In this document: piece by piece, positions 46,222 to 56,549 of the stretch
Layout: each line of letters opens with the position of its first letter
Numbering within the stretch: position 1 is the stretch's first letter
Source of the DNA: Psychrosphaera sp. F3M07
GTDB lineage: Bacteria > Pseudomonadota > Gammaproteobacteria > Enterobacterales > Alteromonadaceae
Length of the DNA stretch: 64,000 nt
Reading direction: 5' to 3'
Assembly (NCBI RefSeq): GCF_018860345.1
Contig: NZ_JAHKPJ010000004.1
Coordinates: 22,687-86,686 of the forward strand
Translations under genes and position numbers: made by a program
Notes under the pieces: model-generated
Seen by the model: only the letters and a program-made list of their open reading frames with translations
Told to the model about the DNA's origin: nothing
Database searches by the model: none

Positions 46222-47871
46222 TTAGTGGTCTAGTGCTTTATACTTTTCACGTAAATGATTACGTATGCCGATGGCCGTGATATTCAAAGCGACAATCACA
46301 CTCACTAATAAAAAGGATGTTGCATAAACTAATGGTCTTGCCGCTTCCACATTCGGGCTCTGGAAACCAACATCATAAATGTGGAAACCTAAATGCATAA
46401 ACTTACGGTCTAAATGGACAAACGGGAAGTTACCATCTAACGGTAAAGTAGGTGCCATTTTTACAACACCAACTAACATTAACGGTGCAACTTCACCAGC
46501 CGCACGCGCTACAGCCAATATCAAACCTGTCATAATTGCAGGGCTTGCCATAGGGATAACGATGCGCCATAAAGTTTCTGCTTTTGTTGCCCCTAAGGCC
46601 AACGAACCTTGACGTAATGCGCCTGGAATACGTGATAACCCTTCTTCAGTCGATACAATAACAACTGGTAGAGTTAATATGGCTAATGTAAGTGCTGACC
46701 ACATAACACCAGGCGTACCAAACGTAGGACCCGGCAATGCTTCAGGGTAGAATAGTTGGTCTAATGAACCACCTAACATATAAACAAAGAAGCCTAATCC
46801 AAATACACCATAAACAATGGATGGCACACCTGCTAGGTTAATTACTGAAATTCTAATGATTTTAGTAATCGCGCCGTTGCCTGCGTATTCATGTAAATAT
46901 ACCGCAGCGATAACACCAAATGGTGTAACGATGACCGCCATTAACATAACCATAAAGACGGTACCGAAAATAGCAGGGAATACACCACCTTCCGTATTAG
47001 CTTCACGCGGATCATCCATTATAAACTTGCCAATTTGGTGACCATATTGACCTAACTTAGCCAGAAATGACATGTCATTAGGAAAAGTTACGTCCAATAT
47101 ATAATTGACTGGCAAAGTAACTTGCTCGCCGCGCATATCTTTGACGATAACACTGTCACGTTTAGCTAATTGACGAAATTCAAATAACTGCTTTTCATAT
47201 ACGAGATATTCAGTTTGCAGAGCTTGACGTTTTTCAGATAAGTCTAATTTGATTTGGTCGGTTAAATCGCCATCCAGTTCATGTTTTCTTTGTTTTAATC
47301 TTAAACGCTCTAACTCATAGTTAATTGCGCCGATTTCATTGTTTTGTAAATCTAACGCTTTTCCATTTAATTCTACGGCTCGTTCTATCGCAGCTAATAA
47401 AACTTGTTGTTTGTTTTCGGTAATGACATTGCCATCTTGAACCACACTTTCAACATATCCATAAAAGTTACCATTTTTACTACGTTCAAATACGGCTAAA
47501 CCTGAAGGCGTTGATTGTTGTTTTATGTATGGCGTTAATAACCATTGGAAATCTAAATCAACATACTCACGGTTGCCGGTTTTTATTAAGTAGCGCTCTA
47601 CGGTTTCACCTTGTGCTTGTTCAAACAAAACACCAGACTCAATCAACTGCTGAGTAGGTACTTGTTCTTTTTCATATATTTCACCAATAATTGTTTTGGT
47701 AGCACCGGATTGTGTGGTGATTTCAAATTGATGAATGCTCGAAGGCCAAAAATAAGATAGGCCACGACTTGCAATTAACATCAACAAACCAATTACTGAT
47801 AACAAACTGATGCTCACTGCACCCGCTGTCATCCATACCCATGGTGACCCAGACTTGAACCATAATTTCAT
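46222..47871 (-). CDS. pstA: phosphate ABC transporter permease PstA, enlarged form
   Basis: 549 aa, against about 296 in E. coli. TM1 (about 14-36) is followed by a periplasmic insert (about 37-300) with a predicted coiled coil at about 165-245 (NYELERLRLKQRKHELDGDL). The normal permease core follows (FGTVFMVMLMAVIVTPFGVI, with the EAA-like loop QGSLALGATKAETLWRIVIP). The long form is known from other marine Gammaproteobacteria. It is paired with an equally enlarged PstC, so the two inserts probably contact each other in the periplasm. Confidence 0.93.
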   Translation of the reverse strand: MKLWFKSGSPWVWMTAGAVSISLLSVIGLLMLIASRGLSYFWPSSIHQFEITTQSGATKTIIGEIYEKEQVPTQQLIESGVLFEQAQGETVERYLIKTGNREYVDLDFQWLLTPYIKQQSTPSGLAVFERSKNGNFYGYVESVVQDGNVITENKQQVLLAAIERAVELNGKALDLQNNEIGAINYELERLRLKQRKHELDGDLTDQIKLDLSEKRQALQTEYLVYEKQLFEFRQLAKRDSVIVKDMRGEQVTLPVNYILDVTFPNDMSFLAKLGQYGHQIGKFIMDDPREANTEGGVFPAIFGTVFMVMLMAVIVTPFGVIAAVYLHEYAGNGAITKIIRISVINLAGVPSIVYGVFGLGFFVYMLGGSLDQLFYPEALPGPTFGTPGVMWSALTLAILTLPVVIVSTEEGLSRIPGALRQGSLALGATKAETLWRIVIPMASPAIMTGLILAVARAAGEVAPLMLVGVVKMAPTLPLDGNFPFVHLDRKFMHLGFHIYDVGFQSPNVEAARPLVYATSFLLVSVIVALNITAIGIRNHLREKYKALDH

Positions 47872-47903
47872 TTTAATACTCCTGATATCTTCAAGTTATG
47901 GGG

Positions 47904-50159
47904 TTAAAGTGAACTGTACTTTTCACGTAAACGTTGACGAACAAATTCGGCAATGGTGTTTACAACAAAGGTAAATATAAATAAGACAAATGCTGCTAAG
48001 AATAGAATTCGGTAGTGAGAACTTCCCACTTCAGATTCCGGCATTTCTACTGCAATATTCGCTGATAAGGTACGCATACCTTCAAAGATGCTCCAATCCA
48101 TAATTGGTGTATTACCGGTTGCCATTAATACAATCATGGTTTCACCAACCGCACGTCCCAAGCCCATCATTACGGCTGAGAAAATACCTGGACTCGCTGT
48201 TAACAATACAACCTTTACTAGTGTCTGCCATTGAGTAGCCCCAAGTGCTAAAGAACCGTTTGATAGTGTTTTTGGGACACTGAATACCGCATCTTCTGCA
48301 ATCGAAAAGATGGTTGGGATTACAGCAAAGCCCATGGCTATACCAACTATTAATGAATTACGTTGGTCAAAGTTAATACCTAACTCATTGGTAATATATA
48401 AACGTGTGTTGCCGTCAAATAACCAAAGTTCTACCAGTGGACTTAAGCTAAACGAAGCGTATGAAACTAAAACAACAATAGGTAACAGGATAATGGAGTC
48501 CCATCCTTGCGGTACCATGTTTTTTATTTTTTGCGGTAAATTGTGCCAAGCAAACGCGGTGAGCAAAATAGCGATTGGCAATAATATAAGCAATAACACT
48601 ACACCAGGTAAGTGCTGCTCTATTACCGGAGCTAACCAAAGTCCAGCTAAGAAACCTAAAATTACTGTTGGTAATGCTTCCATGATTTCAACTGTCGGTT
48701 TAACAATTTTACGAACGTTTGGAGCCATAAAGTAAGCCGTGTAAATGGCCGCGGATAAACCAATTGGAACCGCAAATAACATGGCGTACATCGCTGCTTT
48801 TAATGTACCAAATGAGATTGGAACTAAACTGAATTTAGATTCAAAATCATCGCTGGCCGATGACGACTGCCAAACATAATCCGCTTTTGGATATCCTTCA
48901 TACCACACCTCTTGCCATAAACCCGACCAAGTTACTTCTGGGTGTTCGTTATCGACTTTTGATATATCCAATGTGTTGTTAGAAATTGAAATTACTGCAT
49001 TTGAACGAGGAGAGAAAGACAGTGTATTAATCTTTCCTTGTGCAATTTGACCTTGCCATAACTCAGCTTCAGATGTGGTATGGAAAAGATTTATATGTCC
49101 TGTATTCGTGCTAGCTAAAAAAGTTCGACGATAAAACTCTGGGTAGATGGCATCAATAGCTGAACCTTGTGCTTCGCCAGTCATATTAAATTGACGAACT
49201 TTTACAAAATCACGGCCCTCATCACTATTGGTTTCAAACCATTGTTCAAGAACTCCATTACTAAACCCTATGATCATAGAGTTTGCACCCGCAAGAAGGT
49301 TTGCAGCTGTTATGGTCACACCTGACTTTGACTTAGCCACTAAGTTGACTGTGTACAGTAATTCAACCTCTTCAGCATCCATGGTATCAAATACATAAAG
49401 TTGCGTTTTTGTAACCACAAAAACTCGGGATAAACCAGGTGAAACAAAGGTACTGATTATTTTGCCATTAACTTGTGTTAACTCTGTTGAGTTCTTTGTC
49501 CATACAATCTCATCAGAAAACATATCTTCTTCACCTTCTAATTTGGTGAAGTAAACTTTTGAATCGGTATGTTGGTGGACTAAGCCAATTGATTGTTCTT
49601 CTGTCGCAAATGAAAACTGATCAATAGTAAATAAGTTATCAACTTCCAATGGCATAGCGGCTTCTCCAAAAGGGAAACTCATGTATGGCATTAGTTTTCG
49701 TTTGTCATTTGGAAAAGATATTTTGACCGTGGGTTTCACAATCATTAATTCAGATTGTTGGTTGATATAGCCAAATAAACCTTGTTGCGGAGCCGCAGCA
49801 TTAAAAGCTGTTACCCTGTTATATGACGGAATTGTTTCCGTTAACACTAATTGCCCGGCATCTTCACCTGAGAGAGAATAAAAATCAATTTCACCTTGTT
49901 TGGTTAAAGCAAAGGCAATTTCATTTTGCTCTTCTACCGAAACACTGACGTAATTTTTGGTTAATTCAGTTATCTCACTGATCGGTTCTATATGAGGTGC
50001 ATTAAAAACGGGCTTTACAATGTAAAGCAGATAAAAGAATATAAGTAACAAGGCGCATAAAACCATTACGCCACCTACGGTTACACCATATTTTGCAACT
50101 TTATCTTTGATCAACCTAGTTGATTCAGTTTTTAAAGCGTTGTCTGAAGTTCTAGACAT
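47904..50159 (-). CDS. pstC: phosphate ABC transporter permease PstC with periplasmic propeller-like insert
   Basis: 751 aa, against about 319 in E. coli. TM1 (about 29-50) is followed by an insert (about 55-430) rich in short beta repeats such as EIDFYSLSGEDAGQLVL, RVFVVTKTQLYVFDTMD, NSMIIGFSNGVLEQWF and TFLASTNTGHINLFHT, which read like a WD40/beta-propeller. The permease core (about 450-745) ends with EAA-like NGSLALGATQWQTLVKVVLL. It is the first gene of pstCAB-phoU, preceded by a PhoB box 48 bp upstream. Confidence 0.93.
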   Translation of the reverse strand: MSRTSDNALKTESTRLIKDKVAKYGVTVGGVMVLCALLLIFFYLLYIVKPVFNAPHIEPISEITELTKNYVSVSVEEQNEIAFALTKQGEIDFYSLSGEDAGQLVLTETIPSYNRVTAFNAAAPQQGLFGYINQQSELMIVKPTVKISFPNDKRKLMPYMSFPFGEAAMPLEVDNLFTIDQFSFATEEQSIGLVHQHTDSKVYFTKLEGEEDMFSDEIVWTKNSTELTQVNGKIISTFVSPGLSRVFVVTKTQLYVFDTMDAEEVELLYTVNLVAKSKSGVTITAANLLAGANSMIIGFSNGVLEQWFETNSDEGRDFVKVRQFNMTGEAQGSAIDAIYPEFYRRTFLASTNTGHINLFHTTSEAELWQGQIAQGKINTLSFSPRSNAVISISNNTLDISKVDNEHPEVTWSGLWQEVWYEGYPKADYVWQSSSASDDFESKFSLVPISFGTLKAAMYAMLFAVPIGLSAAIYTAYFMAPNVRKIVKPTVEIMEALPTVILGFLAGLWLAPVIEQHLPGVVLLLILLPIAILLTAFAWHNLPQKIKNMVPQGWDSIILLPIVVLVSYASFSLSPLVELWLFDGNTRLYITNELGINFDQRNSLIVGIAMGFAVIPTIFSIAEDAVFSVPKTLSNGSLALGATQWQTLVKVVLLTASPGIFSAVMMGLGRAVGETMIVLMATGNTPIMDWSIFEGMRTLSANIAVEMPESEVGSSHYRILFLAAFVLFIFTFVVNTIAEFVRQRLREKYSSL

Positions 50160-50206
50160 CTAAAAATCCAACTTATTTTCGATTGGGGGCATTATATGGC
50201 GTTAAT

Positions 50207-50224
50207 GTTACAGTTATGTGACAT
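50207..50224 (-). promoter_or_regulatory. PhoB box upstream of pstC
   Basis: On the minus strand: ATGTCAC-ATAA-CTGTAAC, two 7-mers with a 4-bp spacer as in the PhoB consensus. It lies 48 bp before the pstC start. Confidence 0.8.
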
Positions 50225-50390
50225 TACAACTAGGGTAGTGTAATAATTTGATAATGTAATAAATAAAATTGATTAAAAATTAATCATACAGCGGTGTGTC
50301 AGTCTTTTAATCAATTCACTTTCTGGATTATTTATTGTTTACGGTTAATACTTTGGAAAAGATGAAAAGCAGTTAAGGATCTAAATTTTC

Positions 50391-50897
50391 ATGAAACGAC
50401 TTATTTTAACAGTTATAGGTAAAGACCGACTTGGTTTAGTAGAAATCCTTTCTAATACATTGGTTGAGCATAATGCCAATTGGTTAGTGAGCAACTTGTC
50501 TCATTTAAGTGGCTACTTTGCTGGGGTTGTAGAAATAGAAGTTGCTGAAGATAATCTTGAAATATTAACCTCTGCGTTGACTCAAATTGATGAACTTAAA
50601 ATTGATATACATGATGATCTCGGTGAAGAATTACCTGAAGGGCAAGAAATTGAGTTTGTAATAACGGGTAACGATCGTAAGGGCATTGTTCAAGAGTTGG
50701 CCAGTATCATTACTCATAAAGGTGGCAGTATTATTCACTTCACCAGTAGTAGACAAACCGCACCTAATTGGGGAGGTGGATTGTTCCACGCGGTTGCGAA
50801 AGTCTATTTACCTGTAGGTATGAATGCGGATGTGATTGCGGAAGCTCTTGAAGGATTGGCTTCAGATATTATTGTCGATTTAGATGAAGCTTGTTAG
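50391..50897 (+). CDS. gcvR: GcvR-like double ACT-domain protein
   Basis: 168 aa, two ACT domains: ILTVIGKDRLGLVEILSNTL at the start and EFVITGNDRKGIVQELASII at about 86. In E. coli GcvR binds glycine and restrains GcvA at the gcv operon. No gcvA is nearby, so the regulatory target is inferred from family only. It is the only plus-strand gene inside the phosphate block, sitting between pstC and pstS, and shares a bidirectional terminator with pstS. Confidence 0.82.
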   Translation: MKRLILTVIGKDRLGLVEILSNTLVEHNANWLVSNLSHLSGYFAGVVEIEVAEDNLEILTSALTQIDELKIDIHDDLGEELPEGQEIEFVITGNDRKGIVQELASIITHKGGSIIHFTSSRQTAPNWGGGLFHAVAKVYLPVGMNADVIAEALEGLASDIIVDLDEAC

Positions 50898-50920
50898 TTA
50901 CTCATAAACGTTAAGTTGAA

Positions 50921-50960
50921 AATACAAAAAAAAACCGAGCCTAGCTCGGTTTTTTGTATT
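50921..50960. terminator. bidirectional terminator between gcvR and pstS
   Basis: CCGAGC-CTA-GCTCGG with long A and T runs and flanking AATAC/GTATT. It serves converging transcription from both sides. Confidence 0.92.
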
Positions 50961-50970
50961 TTTAATGCCC

Positions 50971-51939
50971 TTAGTTTAAACCAAGAACCTTAAGTTGCTT
51001 CTCAACGACTTTTGCAGGTAATGGAATGTAACCATCTTTTTCTACAATTTTTTGGCCTTGCTGAGAAAGTACCATTTTCACGAATTCTGACTCCATTGGT
51101 GAAAGCGGTTTATTTGGGTGTTTGTTAACATAAACATATAGGAAACGTGCTAATGGGTATTTACCCGATACTGCATTTTCCATGTTTGCTTCAACATAGT
51201 TGTTACCTTTTTTGGCTAAAGCAATAGCTCTTACACCAGATGTTTTATAACCTATGCCTGAGTAACCAATACCATTAAGTGATGCTGAAACTGATTGAAC
51301 AACAGATGCAGAGCCAGGTTGTTCATTTACATTGTTTTTAAAATCGCCTTTACACAATGCTTTCTTTTTAAAGTAGCCGTATGTACCAGATACTGAGTTA
51401 CGTCCGTATAACTGAATGTCTTTAGCAGCCCATTGTCCAGTTAATCCAGTATCACCCCAACGTGAGATATCTTGGTCACTACCACATTTACGAGTTGCAG
51501 AGAAAATGGCATCCACTTCAGATATTTTTAAACCTTTGATAGGGTTATCTTTGTGGACAAACACAGCAAGTGCATCTATCGCAACAGGAATAGCTGTTGG
51601 CTTATAGCCAAAACGTTTTTCAAAAGATTCAATTTCTTTTGACTTCATTTTACGGCTCATAGGACCGAAATTAGATGTACCTTCCGTTAATGCAGGAGGC
51701 GCAGTAGATGAACCTGCAGCTTGTATTTGAACATTTACATTTGGGTATAAACGTTTAAATTCTTCTGCCCAAAATGTCATCATATTAGCTAATGTATCTG
51801 AACCTACTGTAGAAAGGTTGCCAGAAATACCGCTGGTTTTTTGATATTCCGCAATTGATTTATCAACTGCTGCTGATGATGTAGATACTAACGCAGTTAA
51901 GGTTAAACCTAATACGCTGAACAAAGTTTTTAATTTCAT
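50971..51939 (-). CDS. pstS: periplasmic phosphate-binding protein PstS
   Basis: 322 aa with signal peptide ([18 protein letters not shown]). Phosphate-site segments: [40 protein letters not shown] and [18 protein letters not shown]. It delivers phosphate to PstCA. It is separated from pstCAB by the gcvR-like gene and has its own PhoB box, so it can be expressed at higher level than the permease. Confidence 0.95.
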   Translation of the reverse strand: MKLKTLFSVLGLTLTALVSTSSAAVDKSIAEYQKTSGISGNLSTVGSDTLANMMTFWAEEFKRLYPNVNVQIQAAGSSTAPPALTEGTSNFGPMSRKMKSKEIESFEKRFGYKPTAIPVAIDALAVFVHKDNPIKGLKISEVDAIFSATRKCGSDQDISRWGDTGLTGQWAAKDIQLYGRNSVSGTYGYFKKKALCKGDFKNNVNEQPGSASVVQSVSASLNGIGYSGIGYKTSGVRAIALAKKGNNYVEANMENAVSGKYPLARFLYVYVNKHPNKPLSPMESEFVKMVLSQQGQKIVEKDGYIPLPAKVVEKQLKVLGLN

Positions 51940-52042
51940 ATTTTACTCCTGCCAATTTAGTTATTTATTTGGCAATGGGTTAAAGGTTTCGTTACAAAGA
52001 ATTAATGTTTCTTAAAATCTGCAGCAATCATATTGAGGTTAT

Positions 52043-52060
52043 GTGTCAGTAATATTACAA
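52043..52060 (-). promoter_or_regulatory. PhoB box upstream of pstS
   Basis: On the minus strand: TTGTAAT-ATTA-CTGACAC, with the 7-4-7 layout of a PhoB box. It lies 104 bp before the pstS start. Confidence 0.72.
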
Positions 52061-52187
52061 AGTCAATTTAACTGGAAAATAATTAAAAATTCATTTGTTA
52101 GCGGCAACGTTTTTTTGTGTTTTGACAGCGGATAAGTACTCAAGGCGCACATCTACCCGGAGTAGAAGTTTTTGATAAAAAAGGGTG

Positions 52188-53129
52188 CTAGTCTTGTTTT
52201 TCAATGATTTCAAAGGCAACACCTTGGCCAAGATCGGCGTGGGAGTATTGCATTTGAGTTATGGTTAAAGTGCGGAACATAGCAATTAATATGGCCAAGC
52301 CTGCGGGGAATACATGTTGTCTTTCTTTATTAATATCACCTAACTGTAATGCGTCAATGGATTTAAATTCAATGATTTGTGACATTAATGTTTCTAAATT
52401 GTGAAGGGTAACTAGTTTATTCTTGTCCATCATTTCAATTACGGAAAATATACTCTCTATCGAACCTGAGGTGCCTAAACAAGTATCCCAGCCAAGTTGT
52501 TTATAAGTTTGCGCTATGTTTTTTATTTCAGTACTCGCCGCTTGAATCGCATTATTAAAATTTTCCAAGGAGACTTGCCCATCTGCAAAAAATTGGTTAG
52601 TAAAACTCACACAACCAATATTCAAACTAGTAAGTAATTTTGGCTCTAATCCATGACCAATGACAAATTCTGACGATCCTCCACCTATATCTATTACAAG
52701 CTGAACTTGCTCTGAATAAACCTGACTTATCACACCCTTATATATCAAACGAGCTTCTTCTTTACCTTGAATGACTTCGATAGGGTAAGGAAATACGTTT
52801 TGTGCTTGTGAGATAAAGTCATTAGTGTTATTTGCACACCTTAGTGCTTGCGTGGCGATAACTCTAACGGTTTTGATTGGGTAATGCTCTAATACGACTT
52901 TAAGTTTTTTTAACGTTTCTAAGCCAAGAGAGAATGCATCGGGATTAATTAATCCTGTATTGACTAAGCCATCTGCAAGGCCAACTTTATACTTGGATTT
53001 ATGAATAATATTTAATTTTTTATTATTGATTTGAACTATGGTCAGGTGGAAACTGTTTGAACCTATATCTAACACTGCAACATGATTGTGGGTATTCGAC
53101 AGGTTGTTTTTTAAAGGAGAGATATTCAA
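52188..53129 (-). CDS. ppx: Ppx/GppA family exopolyphosphatase (short form)
   Basis: 313 aa. Actin-like fold with phosphate loops VAVLDIGSNSFHLTIVQI, VIDIGGGSSEFVIG and CLGTSGSIESIF, and the catalytic-region Glu in QGKEEARLIYKG. It removes terminal phosphate from polyphosphate or pppGpp. E. coli Ppx is about 513 aa; this one lacks the C-terminal HD-like domains, as many short Ppx proteins do. No PhoB box was seen before it, although it lies between pstS and phoR. Confidence 0.88.
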   Translation of the reverse strand: MNISPLKNNLSNTHNHVAVLDIGSNSFHLTIVQINNKKLNIIHKSKYKVGLADGLVNTGLINPDAFSLGLETLKKLKVVLEHYPIKTVRVIATQALRCANNTNDFISQAQNVFPYPIEVIQGKEEARLIYKGVISQVYSEQVQLVIDIGGGSSEFVIGHGLEPKLLTSLNIGCVSFTNQFFADGQVSLENFNNAIQAASTEIKNIAQTYKQLGWDTCLGTSGSIESIFSVIEMMDKNKLVTLHNLETLMSQIIEFKSIDALQLGDINKERQHVFPAGLAILIAMFRTLTITQMQYSHADLGQGVAFEIIEKQD

Positions 53130-53276
53130 ATTGTTGTCCAGTTACCAATAGATAACATACTGACTTTATGTATTCATCAATATGTATAGATTTGTAACAT
53201 AACTGCAATTTTAGTTTTTGTCTATTAGCGGGGGATTTTTAGCAGTGGAGCGGCGCTTTATTATCCATTTGGTTTG

Positions 53277-54596
53277 TTATTCGTCCACTATTGTTGCTTC
53301 TTTTACAATAAACCTAGCGGGTATTGTGAATGAAAAGCAACTACCAACATTCAGCGTGCTGCTGATTTCTAGATCAGAGTCATGATTTGCTAATATATGT
53401 TTCACTATGGATAATCCTAATCCGGAACCGCCTGAGTCACGAGTTCGGGCTTGATTGACACGATAAAATCGTTCGGTAAGTCTTGATAAGTGCTCTGCAG
53501 GAATACCATCGCCGGTGTCCTGACAAGTAAATTTAGCACCTCCTTCCTCCGTTATTTTCCAAGATACGTTAATACTTTGTCCTTTTGGTGTGTACCTAAC
53601 GGCATTAAATATCAAATTTGAAAAAGCACTTCGTATTTGTTCTTCACTACTACGTATAAACAATTCAGAATCGGCGTTTAAAGTAATCACGTGTTCGTTG
53701 TCAGATAGGGTGTTCGCTTCTTCAACGATAATATTTAACAACCGTGCAACGTTAACTTTGCTTTGAGTTAATACGTATTGTTTGTTCTCTAATTTAGTCA
53801 GGGTGAGTAATTGGTTAACTAATCCTCCCATTCTAATGGTTTGTTCGTTCATCATAGTATGTGCTTTTTTCCAAATAATAGGATCGGGCACATCGGATTC
53901 GGTGAGTAATTCTAAATAACCACGCATTACCGTTAATGGAGTGCGAAGCTCATGTGAAACATTGGCTATAAAATCTTTACGCATCTGTTCCATTTGTTTG
54001 ATTTGGGTTATATCTCGAGCAATTAAGGTCCATTTGTCTTTTTCAAATGGAGCTATGCGGCATTCAAGAATGATGAATTCACTTTCTGGCGATGTCAGCT
54101 CGAATGGCTTGTCGTAGTTTTTTGATTCTAAGTATTGAATAAACTCAGGTTGGCGCAAAAAGTTATCAATGCGATTGCCCATATCTTCTGGCCATTTAAA
54201 ACCTAACATACTTTGAGCTAACGAATTACACCAAACTAACGTTCTGTCATCGTTAAATACCAGCGCTGCATCTGGAAGTGACTCTGCGCCTAAACGGAAA
54301 CGTCTCACTAATACACTGAGTTCGTTACGTTTTTTTCTGTGTTTACGCTGTTGTTGATAAATACCATCAAAAACGTCTGCCCAGATCCCTTTCGATGCAG
54401 GAGGGTAAGCACCACGTTTGGTCCACAACCAATTTATAAGTAAAGAGAGCTGATGATAATGCCAAACTGATAAACAGATAAATCCTAGACATAGGCTTTC
54501 AGCTGGGACGCCAAAAAAAGTGCCTATTAAGAAAAAAGGCAGTAAAAATATTACTACCTTCGTAAATAACTTTTGACTGTTAGGTAATTGACGCAT
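53277..54596 (-). CDS. phoR: phosphate regulon sensor kinase PhoR
   Basis: 439 aa. Two close TM segments (about 12-50), a PAS domain (about 100-205, SLPDAALVFNDDRTLVWCNS), HisKA with phospho-His in FIANVSHELRTPLTVMRGYL, and HATPase with NLIFNAVRYTPKG, DTGDGI and GSGLGLSIVKH. It phosphorylates PhoB when phosphate is short. It starts 11 bp after phoB. Confidence 0.95.
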   Translation of the reverse strand: MRQLPNSQKLFTKVVIFLLPFFLIGTFFGVPAESLCLGFICLSVWHYHQLSLLINWLWTKRGAYPPASKGIWADVFDGIYQQQRKHRKKRNELSVLVRRFRLGAESLPDAALVFNDDRTLVWCNSLAQSMLGFKWPEDMGNRIDNFLRQPEFIQYLESKNYDKPFELTSPESEFIILECRIAPFEKDKWTLIARDITQIKQMEQMRKDFIANVSHELRTPLTVMRGYLELLTESDVPDPIIWKKAHTMMNEQTIRMGGLVNQLLTLTKLENKQYVLTQSKVNVARLLNIIVEEANTLSDNEHVITLNADSELFIRSSEEQIRSAFSNLIFNAVRYTPKGQSINVSWKITEEGGAKFTCQDTGDGIPAEHLSRLTERFYRVNQARTRDSGGSGLGLSIVKHILANHDSDLEISSTLNVGSCFSFTIPARFIVKEATIVDE

Positions 54597-54607
54597 TTGT
54601 TAATTCT

Positions 54608-55291
54608 TTATGTCGTTTTAGAGAAACGATACCCTGAGCCTCGGACGGTTTGGATCATGGTATTAACTTCACCAATCGCTTTTCTTAATCGTCTTATTTG
54701 AACATCGACCGTACGATCTTCTACATAAACATTGGTTCCCCAAACATGATCAAGCAGTTGTTCTCTACTGTAAACTCTGTCTGGGTGAGTCATGAAAAAG
54801 TGAAGCAATCTAAATTCAGTGGGACCTAGCTCTACTAATTTATTGTGCACAGTAACACGATGAGATACTGGATCAAGAATAATACCATCTGCTTCAACCG
54901 CTTCTTCAATTGCGGTTGGTGCAACTCGGCGAAGTACCGCTTTTATACGAGCCATTAACTCTTTAGGTGAAAAAGGTTTTGTCATGTAATCGTCAGCGCC
55001 TACTTCTAACCCTTTAATTTTGTCTTCTTCTTCGCCTTTAGCGGTTAACATAATAATAGGGATATGTTTGGTTAAATCACCTTGTTTTAACGATTTGGCA
55101 ATCTGTATACCACTGACATCTGGTAACATCCAATCAAGTAAAATCAACACAGGTACAGGTTCAACTAAGTGACGCTGAGCTTCTTCAAAACTGCCAGCTT
55201 CAAGGGCTTGGTAGCCATTTTGTTCTAATATAAAGACCAACATCTCTCTAATAGGAGCTTCGTCTTCAATAATCAAAATTTTATTCATCAT
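54608..55291 (-). CDS. phoB: phosphate regulon response regulator PhoB
   Basis: 227 aa. The receiver domain has acidic pair IEDEAP, phospho-Asp in [13 protein letters not shown] and Lys in [10 protein letters not shown]. The C-terminal OmpR-type winged helix includes [20 protein letters not shown] and [13 protein letters not shown]. Two consecutive ATG codons make the start uncertain by one residue. A PhoB box in its promoter implies autoregulation, and five boxes of the same kind lie in this window. Confidence 0.97.
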   Translation of the reverse strand: MMNKILIIEDEAPIREMLVFILEQNGYQALEAGSFEEAQRHLVEPVPVLILLDWMLPDVSGIQIAKSLKQGDLTKHIPIIMLTAKGEEEDKIKGLEVGADDYMTKPFSPKELMARIKAVLRRVAPTAIEEAVEADGIILDPVSHRVTVHNKLVELGPTEFRLLHFFMTHPDRVYSREQLLDHVWGTNVYVEDRTVDVQIRRLRKAIGEVNTMIQTVRGSGYRFSKTT

Positions 55292-55374
55292 TGTTAATCT
55301 TTATCAATAGGTTATACAAAATTCAAATAGAATGATGCGGTAATTATCTAGTGAACTTAGTATGTCTTCTTATT

Positions 55375-55392
55375 ATGACAGTTTTATTACAT
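55375..55392 (-). promoter_or_regulatory. PhoB box upstream of phoB
   Basis: On the minus strand: ATGTAAT-AAAA-CTGTCAT, close to the consensus. It lies 84 bp before phoB. Confidence 0.82.
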
Positions 55393-55439
55393 CGAGGTTA
55401 GTTTATAACTAATATTTAATAAAACATGAATTTAAAAAG

Positions 55440-55465
55440 AAAAAAACCGCACTAGGCGGTTTTTA
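55440..55465 (-). terminator. terminator after the porin gene
   Basis: AAAACCGC and GCGGTTTT around a short loop, with A/T runs. It follows the porin stop on the minus strand by about 30 bp. Confidence 0.8.
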
Positions 55466-55493
55466 CATCATAAAGATTTATGTAATTTAAGCG

Positions 55494-56399
55494 TTAGAAT
55501 TTATGTTCTAACCCAAGTGCTACGTATGATTCGTCAGCACTCATGTCATGATTAAAGGTAGTGTAAAATACATAAGCTTTTGTGTTTTTGCCAAGCTTAC
55601 GATCCGCACCAATTGAAATGCCAGCGTCATCTTCAAGGGTTTGGTATTGGCCTTTTAGATTATAAGAACCTACTTTGTATTGTGCACTTAACATCATGCC
55701 AGACTTCTCAACACCTGATAAAACCGCTTCTTGTGTTTGCAATATCAAGCCTAATACCACACCTGATACTTTTGTACCCACAGTTAATCGTGTTGCGTCA
55801 TAGCCTTTAACATCGCTGTCCATGGCAATGGCCGCATAATACTTATCTTTCTTTAATGCTTTATCACCATAAGTTGCAGAAATAGACGTCGCAGCATCAT
55901 CATTATCTTCATCTAAGATGTAGCTTAAGCCAAACTGCACACCATTAAATTTAGGGCTTTTGTAAGTGATAGAGTCATCGGCACGAGTTTCACCTTTCCA
56001 GCCTAAGTTTTTAATATCGCCTTCGTAATCAGAGAAAATATCGAATTTACCTTGTGACTGTTTTAATACCGTATCGTTACGTCCTAATAATACTTCACCG
56101 AAGTCACCTTTCAATCCAATGTATTGGTTTCTTGATTTTATGTTCTCTGAACCAGAGTTGTCTGCCACATCAACTTGAAACTCATATTGATAAACCAGTG
56201 ATATACCACCGTCTAGTTTTGTTGAACCTTTTAAGCCAAATCGAGAAGAATTACTTTTTAACTCAGTGATTGCAGCATCGCCGTCATCTGAATTTTGAAA
56301 GGACACATTGATTTTACCGTATAAATCGGTTGCCGCTATAGCTGGACTAATCGACGCTGAGATTATGGCAGTTGCAATTAACGTTTTAAGCATTTTCAT
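55494..56399 (-). CDS. outer-membrane porin, phosphate-starvation type
   Basis: 301 aa. The signal peptide (MLKTLIATAIISASISPAIA) is cut before ATDLYGKINVSF, the usual start of general porins. Internal segments SSRFGLKGSTKLDGGISLVY and NQYIGLKGDFGEVLLGRND, and the aromatic end VALGLEHKF, fit a 16-strand trimeric barrel. A PhoB box in its promoter and its place upstream of phoBR point to a PhoE/OprP-like anion pore for phosphate. Selectivity itself is inferred. Confidence 0.87.
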   Translation of the reverse strand: MKMLKTLIATAIISASISPAIAATDLYGKINVSFQNSDDGDAAITELKSNSSRFGLKGSTKLDGGISLVYQYEFQVDVADNSGSENIKSRNQYIGLKGDFGEVLLGRNDTVLKQSQGKFDIFSDYEGDIKNLGWKGETRADDSITYKSPKFNGVQFGLSYILDEDNDDAATSISATYGDKALKKDKYYAAIAMDSDVKGYDATRLTVGTKVSGVVLGLILQTQEAVLSGVEKSGMMLSAQYKVGSYNLKGQYQTLEDDAGISIGADRKLGKNTKAYVFYTTFNHDMSADESYVALGLEHKF

Positions 56400-56489
56400 T
56401 ATTATGACCCTAGGTAAGGAACTGATTAATTTAATAGATAAATAAAAGTAGTCGTTTTATTTAAGTTTAGACTATTAAAAAACACAAAT

Positions 56490-56507
56490 GTTACAGGAAT
56501 ATTACAT
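56490..56507 (-). promoter_or_regulatory. PhoB box upstream of the porin gene
   Basis: On the minus strand: ATGTAAT-ATTC-CTGTAAC. It lies 91 bp before the porin start. Confidence 0.8.
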
Positions 56508-56549
56508 GGGTAATAAAAATGTAATAAATAAGACTAAATTTTGTAATAT

